Positions 1-6,600 of a stretch of DNA of 14,701 nt are shown here, in pieces. The notes under the pieces are model-generated. The model saw only the letters and a program-made list of their open reading frames with translations. It searched no databases and was not told the origin of the DNA. The translations under genes were made by a program, and so were the position numbers. How positions within the stretch are numbered: the stretch's first letter is position 1; each line of letters starts with the position of its first letter. Source of the DNA: an uncultured Eubacteriales bacterium (GTDB lineage Bacteria > Bacillota > Clostridia > Oscillospirales > Oscillospiraceae); the NCBI GenBank assembly GCA_902465435.1, contig CABQNH010000041.1, forward strand, positions 1 through 14,701. The letters run 5' to 3'.

Positions 1-253
1 CGCCGTCAAAGACGCTGCCAATCGGTTTCCACGCAACACCTGTTAAATCCAAATCCGCATCAAGAGATACAACCGCATCTGTTTTATCGTCATATTCGCC
101 ATTGTCCACAGCTTTTGCAAATTGCAAAAGCTCCTCTACTGTTGTGATTGAGGTTTTGTTGCTTTGCTCGTTCTCTTCTGCAAACGCTGTCATCGGAACA
201 AGTGCCATCACAAGGCACAACGCAAGCAGAAGGCTTAGAAGTTTCTTCTTCAT
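1..253 (-). CDS. Secreted protein, N-terminal part only (runs off the window)
   Basis: The reverse strand starts with ATG at 253 and stays open to the window edge (84 complete codons). A GGAGG lies eight bases upstream of the ATG. Residues 1-25 are a classical signal peptide: MKKK, a Leu/Ala/Met-rich core, and an AFA-type cleavage site before EENEQ. The mature start contains a 'TTVEELLQFAKAV' stretch and then 'LDADLDLTGVAWKPIGS', the pattern that opens many secreted repeat or beta-helix proteins of gut Firmicutes (a strand, 'DLDLTG', then 'W-PIG'). It is therefore probably exported and surface-associated or released. The catalytic or binding part is outside the window, so no specific function can be given. 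Its signal peptide resembles that of the large adhesin at 3614, but that is common to Clostridia signal peptides. Confidence 0.85.
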   Translation of the reverse strand, partial: MKKKLLSLLLALCLVMALVPMTAFAEENEQSNKTSITTVEELLQFAKAVDNGEYDDKTDAVVSLDADLDLTGVAWKPIGSVFDG

Positions 254-330
254 TTTTATTCCTCCAAAATAATTCTATCCGCTATTTTCTTCCTCCGACA
301 GCGGACACGCCGGAGAAGATAGAAGGTTTA

Positions 331-354
331 ACCGGAAAAGATCGATTTGCCGGT
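331..354. repeat. Short inverted repeat upstream of the secreted-protein gene
   Basis: Arms ACCGGaAAA and TTTgCCGGT flank a 6-base centre (GATCGA); eight of nine arm positions pair. It lies about 80 bases upstream of the minus-strand start at 253 and a few bases beyond the stop of the small minus ORF (360-362). It could be an operator for the secreted-protein gene or a weak terminator of the small ORF. There is no clear T-run on either side, so I cannot choose. Confidence 0.4.
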
Positions 355-359
355 CGTGG

Positions 360-548
360 TTAGGACTTCAATATCAAACCACCATCCTTCCGGCAAACGC
401 AAAAAGCCGAAGCCAAGGCATAATGCGCCCTGTCTCTGGCAACTGGTTCGTTATAAATTGTATGAAACAAGACTTGACACGCTGAAAAAACGGCGCTATG
501 CTCCTGCCGAGCCGAGCCGACAATAATTGTCGCATTTCCGTTTGCCAT
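360..548 (-). CDS. Small unrecognised protein (62 aa)
   Basis: ATG at 548 is chosen because a strong AAGGAGGA (556-563 on plus, read in reverse) sits seven bases upstream; a TTG two codons earlier is less well placed. The product begins MANGNATIIVGSARQEHSAV, contains three Cys and no membrane segment or signal peptide, and ends KDGGLILKS. I do not recognise the family. Support for a real gene is mainly the control region: a near-consensus minus-strand promoter (621-649) about 75 bases upstream with a palindrome in its spacer. The short length suggests a truncated gene whose promoter and start survived, or a real small peptide. It lies between the secreted-protein gene and a tnpV remnant, so it may belong to the decayed element. 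Confidence 0.45.
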   Translation of the reverse strand: MANGNATIIVGSARQEHSAVFSACQVLFHTIYNEPVARDRAHYALASAFCVCRKDGGLILKS

Positions 549-620
549 AGCCAAGTCCTCCTTCCATAATTTCTAAGGCAAAAGGATATGAATTCCCCTA
601 CCCCATAGATATACAAAGGT

Positions 621-649
621 ATTTTAGCAGATTTTCCCCAAAATCTCAA
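621..649 (-). promoter_or_regulatory. Sigma-A type promoter for the small minus ORF
   Basis: Read on the minus strand: TTGAGA (649-644), a 17-base spacer, then TAAAAT (626-621). Box quality and spacing are near the housekeeping-sigma consensus, and the ORF with its AGGAGG start lies downstream in the right orientation. Confidence 0.7.
629..646. promoter_or_regulatory. Palindromic operator candidate inside the promoter spacer
   Basis: AGATTTT-CCCC-AAAATCT is a perfect 7-bp inverted repeat with a 4-base centre, lying almost entirely in the 17-base spacer between the -35 and -10 boxes. A protein bound there would block RNA polymerase. The binding protein is unknown; neither TetR protein in the window has this sequence at its own promoter. 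Confidence 0.5.
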
Positions 650-738
650 GTAGTTTTCAGAATATTACTCTTCTCTATTTTCTCAAAGCGTTGGCCTCTT
701 CCATTACTCACGAAACTTTATGACTTCTTGAATAGTAC

Positions 739-772
739 CCGAAAAGGAAAAGCCACCGTCTGTGACAGCGAC
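739..772 (-). terminator. Rho-independent terminator downstream of the tnpV remnant
   Basis: On the minus strand GTCGCTGTC (772-764) and GACGGTGGC (760-752) pair over nine positions, several as G-U, around an ACA loop. They are followed by TTTTCCTTTT. It starts 16 bases after the stop of the tnpV-like ORF, the expected place for its terminator. Confidence 0.7.
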
Positions 773-787
773 CTTACTTGTGCAGTG

Positions 788-1040
788 TTAGCGATAAATA
801 AGCTCGTTTGCAACGATTTCCATAGCAGCACTGCGGATGTTGTTCATTCTCTGCACCCACAGCATTTGGTTTTCCGCTTTAAGCACTTCCGTTACGCCCT
901 CCTTTTCGGAAAGCTGCTTTACCAGCCGAGAAAACAATGCTTCTGCCTGCTCGTTGAGGTCTGCAAGGTAATCGTTCAGCTTGCCGGTAGTCAGCAGCTC
1001 GGCATACAGACCGACCTTGTGCTTGCGGATTTTTATTAAC
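788..1040 (-). pseudogene. tnpV: TnpV-type transposon protein, 5'-truncated remnant
   Basis: The minus-strand frame ending at 788 encodes a segment typical of TnpV, a small protein carried by Tn4451-type serine-recombinase transposons and related Clostridia elements. Seen features are a 'YAELLTTGKLNDYLADL' helix, a 'GVTEVLKAENQMLWVQRMNN' block, and a C-terminal '-ANELIYR'. The family-like part begins around 'IRKHKVGLY' near 1036. Upstream the frame stays open to 1090 but reads antisense to the membrane-protein gene and loses all resemblance, so the N-terminal third of TnpV is missing. No RBS or suitable start exists at the break. TnpV's precise role is not well defined. The remnant marks an old element insertion. 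The family is recalled from sequence pattern, not from a search. Confidence 0.75.
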
Positions 1041-1055
1041 ATGGAGGAAAAAATA

Positions 1056-1223
1056 ATGGCTATCCAAATGATTGGTCTTCTCATCGGCATTCTTGTTCTC
1101 TGTACAGGTATCTACTACCTTGCCAAGGAAAAGCACGATCCGGAATCCAAGAAACTCTATACCATTGTCAGCGTGATTGGCGGCATGATCACTGCCGTAT
1201 GCGCTGTCCTGCTGTTTCTCTGA
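1056..1223 (+). CDS. Small two-helix membrane protein (55 aa)
   Basis: ATG at 1056 follows GGAGG (1043-1047) by eight bases. The frame is open further upstream, but that part is antisense to the tnpV remnant. The product starts MAIQMIGLLIGILVLCTGIYYLA, a first membrane helix at residues 3-23. A charged loop (KEKHDPESKK) follows, then a second helix at about 34-55 ending in VLLFL. Loop charge suggests a helical hairpin with the loop in the cytoplasm. Similar unnamed small proteins are common in Clostridia; I know no function. It has its own downstream hairpin and no operon partner. No convincing promoter is visible upstream, because the tnpV junction lies directly before the RBS. Confidence 0.7.
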   Translation: MAIQMIGLLIGILVLCTGIYYLAKEKHDPESKKLYTIVSVIGGMITAVCAVLLFL

Positions 1224-1247
1224 CCATCCGGGCACAGCTTAATATGC

Positions 1248-1303
1248 AAAGAAGCCGTAATTCCTTCCATGGGCAGCCATCCAAACGGGAATGCGGCTTC
1301 TTT
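1248..1303 (+). terminator. Terminator-like hairpin after the small membrane gene
   Basis: AAAGAAGCCG (1248-1257) pairs perfectly with CGGCTTCTTT (1294-1303). The stem extends inward with a G-U pair and, after one bulge, four more pairs; the loop is about 22 bases. It starts 25 bases after the stop codon. The T-run is short and lies within the stem end, so termination may be moderate. Confidence 0.5.
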
Positions 1304-1535
1304 CAAATGTCCTTTACTGCTTCTATCTCACCGTCCATTCGCGTCCGCTGACAAGGCGGCGGTAAATACCATCCTGCGCCATCCGCTCGCCGCAGGCGCC
1401 GCTGTTCCTTGTTCACCCTACCCGCAGATTGTATGTCGGCCTGCTTCACCCCTCGGCGAGCAAGAAAGCACAAATGCAGAGTATGATACCGCTGAGAGGC
1501 TCCATAAAAAGCATAAGGGCTTCCCTTCTTACCCA
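1304..1535. other. 232 bases with no supported gene
   Basis: Between the terminator at 1303 and the TetR promoter at 1536 I see no start codon with an RBS. A minus-strand frame (1303-1542, 79 aa, rich in Arg and Pro near its end) is open, but it has no RBS and no recognisable domain, and it overlaps the promoter. It may be eroded element DNA. Confidence 0.5.
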
Positions 1536-1564
1536 TTGACATTCTTCCTTTTTCGGTATAAAAT
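1536..1564 (+). promoter_or_regulatory. Promoter of the first tetR-type gene
   Basis: TTGACA (1536-1541), a 17-base spacer and TAAAAT (1559-1564): a near-perfect sigma-A promoter. Transcription would start around 1571, about 54 bases before the chosen ATG. Confidence 0.8.
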
Positions 1565-1573
1565 ATTTAATAT

Positions 1574-1587
1574 ATATCATTTGATAT
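1574..1587. promoter_or_regulatory. Candidate TetR operator at the start of transcription
   Basis: ATATCA-TT-TGATAT is a perfect 6-bp inverted repeat just downstream of the -10 box. TetR-family repressors commonly bind such repeats beside their own gene, so autoregulation by the 1625 product is likely. The AT-rich surroundings make chance palindromes more frequent here. Confidence 0.5.
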
Positions 1588-1624
1588 GCATTGGGCAATC
1601 TACAAAAAGGAAGGGATGCAAGCG

Positions 1625-2248
1625 ATGGCTCCGAAGAATAAGTTTACGAAAGAAGAAATGGTGGAAGCGGCAATGCGTGTAGTGCGGGCAAAGGGCATCG
1701 CCGGTCTGACCGCTAAAACGCTGGCCGGCGAACTCGGCACCTCCACCCAGCCGGTTTTTACCGCCTTCGGCTCTATGGAGGGCGTCAGGCAGGAGGTTTA
1801 CGCTGCAGCAGTGCGCGTGTATGACAGTTACACAAATGCAGGCTTGCGTGAGAAGATCCCCTTTTTCGGCGTCGGGATGCAGTACATCCGGTTTGCGCGG
1901 GAAGAGCCGGAGCTTTACCGGTTTCTGTTTTTGACGCGGACGCAGGATCAGGAATACAGCGCCGTGAAGTCCATGCGGCATTTGCAGGAGCTTGTTCGTC
2001 CGGCACTGGTGGACATTTATCACATTACCACCGCAGAAGCAGACCTTTATTTCCGTGATCTATGGTTCGTTGTGCATAGCCTGTCCACAATGATCGTAAC
2101 CGGCGATTGCCCCTATTCGGATCGGGAGATCGGGCAGATCCTAACCGGCTTCAGCATCAGCATTTGCAAGTCCATCAAAGAAATCCCCGGCTTTGCGGCC
2201 GGCACCTTTGACCGTGATGCGGAATTCCGCGCATTGATTTCAATGTAA
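1625..2248 (+). CDS. TetR/AcrR-family transcriptional regulator (207 aa)
   Basis: Residues 6-52 form the DNA-binding domain: 'FTKEEMVEAAMRVVRAKGIAGLTAKTLAGELGTSTQPVFTAFGSMEGVRQEV', with the helix-turn-helix at LTAKTLAGELGTSTQPVFTAF. The C-terminal 150 residues form the variable ligand-binding and dimerisation domain, including 'FLFLTRTQDQEY' and 'DLWFVVHSLSTM'. Three in-frame ATGs exist (1586, 1616, 1625). The last is chosen because AAGGAAGGG (1607-1615) stands nine bases before it; 1616 abuts that motif and 1586 has none. Length is normal for the family. The Cys-rich KTR gene follows after 16 bases and is probably co-transcribed. The ligand and targets are unknown; the palindrome at 1574-1587 suggests self-repression. 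Confidence 0.9.
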   Translation: MAPKNKFTKEEMVEAAMRVVRAKGIAGLTAKTLAGELGTSTQPVFTAFGSMEGVRQEVYAAAVRVYDSYTNAGLREKIPFFGVGMQYIRFAREEPELYRFLFLTRTQDQEYSAVKSMRHLQELVRPALVDIYHITTAEADLYFRDLWFVVHSLSTMIVTGDCPYSDREIGQILTGFSISICKSIKEIPGFAAGTFDRDAEFRALISM

Positions 2249-2264
2249 ATCGGGGTGGTATCGA

Positions 2265-2453
2265 GTGACGGAAAAAGGAAACGCCCCAATCGACTGGCTT
2301 TGCTGTCCCAAATGCGGCAGTAAAACACGAACACAGATACGGCCACGCACGGTATTAGAGGATTTTCCTCTATTCTGTCCGAAGTGCAAATATACCTGCG
2401 TGATCCGTTTCAAGGGCGGAAAAATGGAAGAAATCAAAATGCCAGACGCTTAG
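2265..2453 (+). CDS. Cysteine-rich KTR-domain small protein (62 aa)
   Basis: The GTG at 2265 follows GGGGTGG by a few bases and lies 16 bases after the tetR stop. The protein has two Cys knuckles: 'CCPKCGSKTRTQIRPRTVLEDFPLFCPKCKYTCVI'. CPKCG and CPKCK are a likely four-Cys zinc ribbon, and the K-T-R after the first knuckle is the signature of the family often labelled 'cysteine-rich KTR' or conjugal-transfer-associated protein. Such genes are frequent on Firmicutes integrative elements; their role is unproven, possibly nucleic-acid or metal binding. Placement after a TetR regulator suggests one transcript. Family assignment is from pattern recall. Confidence 0.8.
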   Translation: MTEKGNAPIDWLCCPKCGSKTRTQIRPRTVLEDFPLFCPKCKYTCVIRFKGGKMEEIKMPDA

Positions 2454-2515
2454 GCGCAGTGCAATCCGAGATGATTGGGTTGTGCTGCGTTTATATTTTG
2501 TAAGAAGGAATATAC

Positions 2516-2742
2516 AGGAATCCACTCGTTGCCTGCTGTGGGCTGGACTGTGAAACCTGCGATGCCAGAATTGCAACACTCACGAACAGCAACGCTTTGC
2601 GTGAAAAAACAGCCGCATTGTGGACAAAACTCAACGGGGTACCGATTTCCCCGGAGATGATGAACTGCACCGGCTGTCGGATCAACGGCGCAAAAACGCC
2701 CTTCTGCGACAAACTCTGCCCAGTACATAATTGTGTTAGGGC
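2516..2742 (+). pseudogene. DUF3795-like Cys-rich protein: start codon lost, C-terminus missing
   Basis: An open frame reads (start-)NPLVACCGLDCETCDARIATLTN, then 'LREKTAALWTKLNG', then 'MMNCTGCRINGAKTPFCDKLCPVHNC'. The CCGLxCxxC start, C-x2-C middle and CPVxNC are the hallmarks of DUF3795 proteins, which carry many Cys and probably bind metal. A good RBS (AAGAAGGA, 2503-2510) lies where one would expect, but the codon six bases downstream is AGG (2516-2518) where an ATG would fit. After 'CPVHNCVR' (about 2742) family resemblance stops and the frame runs on into the next promoter and gene. The first internal start, a TTG at 2597, would drop the key CCGLDCETC motif. It is most likely a non-functional remnant. 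A rare start such as ATA at 2510-2512 is possible but unlikely. Confidence 0.65.
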
Positions 2743-2829
2743 AACACCGCACAAATGCCACAATCCGCATTATACAAGCCAGCGTTTGCGAAATGTCACA
2801 ATTTACGGAGGTAAAGTTTCAAATTCCAC

Positions 2830-2858
2830 TTGCCTTTTTGCACTTGTTATGATATTAT
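2830..2858 (+). promoter_or_regulatory. Promoter of the tetR-adhesin operon
   Basis: TTGCCT (2830-2835), a 17-base spacer, then TATTAT (2853-2858). The start of transcription would fall around 2865, inside the palindrome described next. Confidence 0.6.
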
Positions 2859-2873
2859 TAGTATGCGTACTAA
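2858..2873. promoter_or_regulatory. TetR-type operator over the transcription start
   Basis: TTAGTA-TGCG-TACTAA is a perfect 6-bp inverted repeat with a 4-base centre. It overlaps the end of the -10 box and the predicted +1. Operators of this look (TTAGTA...TACTAA) precede TetR genes in Firmicutes. It lies 25 bases before the start of the TetR gene at 2898, so self-repression is the natural reading. Confidence 0.7.
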
Positions 2874-2897
2874 AACGCTTAAAGGGAGGTGATATAT

Positions 2898-3617
2898 TTG
2901 CGGAGAGACAGCAGCGAGACGAAGCGGAAAATACTGACCGTGTGCGTTCGTCTCTTTTTGAAGCAGGGGTATAAAAGCACCTCTGTCAGTCAGATTGTGA
3001 ACGAAGCAGGTGTTGCAAGAGGAAGCTATTTGAATCTGTTTCCCACCAAGGATAAAATTTTGCTGGACTTGACCGAAACGATGTTCGGCGGACAGTTCGG
3101 CATGGCAAGAAGCATTGCAGACACCAAGCTGCCGCCGGTTTACGCCTATGCGGTGGAAACGGCGATCCAGCTGACACTGACCGAGTTGAACGAGAACCTG
3201 CGGGAAATCTACATTGAGGCCTATTCCCTACCCGACACGTCGGAATATATCTACCTGCATACCACGGCAGAGCTGAAGCAGATCTTCAGCGCAAATTTCC
3301 CGGATTACAGCGACAGCGACTTTTACGAGATGGAAATCGGCACGGCAGGACTGATGCGCAATTATATGGCACGAAAATGCGACATCCATTTCCCGTTGGA
3401 ACGCAAGCTCAGCCGCTTTTTGACGGCGGCGATGCGGGTGTACCGGGTGCCGGAGGACGAGCTGGAGCAGACGGTTCGCTTCGTCGAGCGTCTGGACATC
3501 CGCTCGATTGCCGAGCGCGTGATGCATACCTTGTTCCAAACGCTGGCGATGCGCTATGATTTTTCACTACAGGAAATTAAAGCCCCCTTGATTTCAGAAA
3601 CGGAGGAAACCACATGA
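2898..3617 (+). CDS. TetR-family regulator co-encoded with the giant surface protein (239 aa)
   Basis: TTG at 2898 is chosen because GGGAGGT (2884-2890) stands seven bases upstream; the in-frame GTG at 2889 overlaps that motif and cannot use it. Residues 1-50 are the TetR DNA-binding domain: 'SETKRKILTVCVRLFLKQGYKSTSVSQIVNEAGVARGSYLNLFPTKDKIL', with the helix-turn-helix at VSQIVNEAGVARGSYLNLF. The remaining 190 residues are the ligand/dimer domain, slightly long for the family. Its TGA overlaps the ATG of the 1711-aa surface protein by four bases (ATGA at 3614), with that gene's GGAGG inside this coding end, so translation is coupled. Together with the operator at 2858-2873 this suggests an autoregulated operon in which the repressor limits its own and the adhesin's expression. 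The inducing signal is unknown. Confidence 0.9.
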   Translation: MRRDSSETKRKILTVCVRLFLKQGYKSTSVSQIVNEAGVARGSYLNLFPTKDKILLDLTETMFGGQFGMARSIADTKLPPVYAYAVETAIQLTLTELNENLREIYIEAYSLPDTSEYIYLHTTAELKQIFSANFPDYSDSDFYEMEIGTAGLMRNYMARKCDIHFPLERKLSRFLTAAMRVYRVPEDELEQTVRFVERLDIRSIAERVMHTLFQTLAMRYDFSLQEIKAPLISETEETT

Positions 3618-6600
3618 AAAAACGACTGTTCGCCATTTTGCTGACGCTCTGCCTGCTCGCGCAGCTCTTCCCGCTCACGGCAAGCGCGGTTCGCCTTGAT
3701 TGGCCGCATCCGTCCTCGCATTGCGTCTGCGGAGGAGGAATCAGCAATCATAAAGCCATGAACGGACACACGGCCTATGAAGGGGTCTACTTCACCAAGG
3801 ACGGGAAGGAAAATACCTCCGGCAACGACATTTCAAAGATGAACGTGATCCAATCGGAAGCGGACCTTATGGAGATTCACCATAACGCAGCGAACAGCAA
3901 GGGAAAAACGTTCTACTATTACCTTGCCAATGATGTCACCCTAACGAAACGAATCTATGTTTGGGAGGGCTGCACGTTTGTGATCTGTTTGCATGGTCAT
4001 ACCCTTACCTGCAATGTACCGGATGCAGAAAGCGCTTTCCTTGTGATGAATAACTCGCGTCTGGTATTTACGGATTGCCAGCTCTCCGGCGACCGCGGCC
4101 TCATCACCGGCGACAGCTGCGCTGCCGTTTATGTTTCCAGCTCTGCCACCTTTGAGCTTTACGGTGTGAGCATCTGCATGACCAGTTCGGAAACGGACGG
4201 CATCCGCGATACTTACAACGACCCGGTTTGCGGCGTTTATAACGCCGGCACGTTCAATATGTACGGCGGCTGCTACTATCAAAAAAGCTCCGACTACCCC
4301 ACGGATCGCCCGGTCATCAGCAACATCCGCAACACCAAGTACGGCCCCGGTGTCATTAACAGGGGAACCTTCAACATGTACGACGGCATCATCTCCGGCA
4401 ACGAGAGGCACGGCGTGATGTCCACCATCACTACTTCGGATGATACCATCAACCTCTACGGCGGTACGATCACCGGCAATACCGGCGCGGGTATTTCGGC
4501 CACCCACTGGCCCATGCCCTCCATCGCGACAAGCAACTATTATACCAACGTCAACCTCTACGGCGGCACGATCTCGGAGAATACCGGCGCGGGCATCGAC
4601 GCAGCCTACGGCAGAGTGACGATGGCGCAGCAGAGCAGCGCCATTCCCGTCGAAATCAAGAACAACAAGGGCGGCGCGATCTCACTGACGCGGGACGGCT
4701 CGACCGCCAACCTCGGCACCGGCCGGATTACCGGAAACTCCGGCGGCAAGGGCGCGGTCGCGCTGAGCGCAGGCTCCCTGACCCTTACCGGCGACGTGAA
4801 GATCACCGGAAACACCGGCGCAAATCTCTATCTTGCCAGCGGAAAAACCGTCACGCTCGACAAGCTCGGCAGCGGTGCGCAGATCGGCGTTACTACGGAG
4901 GACACGGCGGTTCCGGTGGTGTTCGCCGAGGCCAACGGCACGGATTACGCCAGCCGCTTTACCCCGGACAGCGCGGGCTACAGCATCGGCTATAACGCCG
5001 CGCAGCAGCTCCAGCTGCAAACCAAGACCTATCCCGTGACCTACGCCCCCGGCGCAAACGGCACGGGTGACAGCAAGACGGTGAACAAGGAGCACAACAA
5101 CGCGCTGGAGTTGCAAGGCGCGCTCTTTACCCGCCTCGGCTACACGCAGGTCGGCTGGTCGAAGCACGACGGCGGCGAGAAGGACTATTCCCTGAACGCG
5201 ATTTATGAGCAAAACGAGGCGCTTACGCTCTACCCCGTCTGGGAGGAGCGCAGCGACTATACCGTCCACATCGTCAACCGGGACGGCACGACGCTTGCGG
5301 ACTTTGAGAACGTCAAATGGACGGATGTGATCTGGGAGCGGTTTGGCGAGAGGCCCACAAGAGATAATAATGAAAGCTTGCTTTGGCTGCTGCTCGGTAC
5401 AAAGAAAGTCTATAACGGTGATACCTACGGTAGCGTTGCTGTCAACGGCGAGAAGAGTCTGACCCTCGTTGCTGTTTGGAGCGGTTTCTTCGTGGATCGC
5501 AGCACCATTTCCGTGGGCGATTCCCAGTGGACCGGCTTCCGTTCCGAAGGGACGGAACACTTCTTCAAGGAAGATCAGACCGTGCAGATCAGCACCGCCC
5601 ATCCGAAGGAAGTGAAGTACTTTGAGTACGCCGTCGGCGACCAATTCTATTCCGAATCCCGCGATGCTGGCGTTCTTTTCCGCGACGGGCACGATTATTA
5701 TACTTATACCGGCGCTTTCAACACCGCCTCTCTGAATCTGGAGGAGGGAAAGCCCTTTGTGATCTATGCACAGCTGGGAACGGAAGCTGCTTACTATGGC
5801 GTTGTATGTACGGAAAAAATCATCATCGACAAGACCGCCCCGACGATCACCGGCGCGAAGAATGGCGACGTTTTCTGCGGCGAGGGCGACAAGACCCTCA
5901 CCGTGACCGATCGGTATCTGGACACCGTGACGGTCAACGGCGCGCCCGTGACCCCCAACGAGCAGGGTCAGATCACCCTCACCGACGCGAGAACCCCGCA
6001 GACCGTCGTCGCCACGGACAAGGCGGGCAATTCCACGACGCTTACCGTGACCGTCCATTCGTCCCATTCCTACAAATGGCAGACAGGAAACGGCCAGTAT
6101 TGGGGAGAATGCGAATTCTGCGGCAATAGGGTCGAAAAGAAGGACCTCCCCACCCTGACCATCACCAGCCCGGATGCCGTCTGCCGCACGCAGGACTTCG
6201 AATTCTCTTTCAACCTGCCGGAGGGCTGCACGGATCCCGCCTACAGCTATGCGTTCACCTTCACGGGCGACGGCGAACCCATCGCCCCGATCGACGGCGT
6301 CTGCGCGGGAACGATCCCGGCCAATTCCTACATGGCAGAGGAAAACAGCTTCCGCTTTATCGCCTCTGTCACGACGGCGGAGGGCTACCGCTTCAGCGTT
6401 TCCAAGGATATCACCATCCGCGAGCACTCCGGCGGCACGGCGACCTGCACGGAGCAGGCCGTCTGCGACCACTGCGGTCAGTCCTACGGCGCGCTGAAAG
6501 CACACAGCTTCACGGCAGAAACCGCCGAGGAGCAGTATCTGAAATCCGCCGCGACCTGTACCGAAAAGGCGGTGTATTACAAGTCCTGCGCCGTCTGCGG

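Noticed and set aside
2800..2830. RBS-like ACGGAGGTAAAG near 2805 suggesting another small gene
   Set aside because: No start codon follows at a usable distance, and the sequence leads directly into the promoter of the second tetR gene.
3941..4507. A 188-residue antisense frame opposite the beta-helix
   Set aside because: Shadow of the adhesin's GGC/ACC-rich repeats; no RBS and no recognisable motif.
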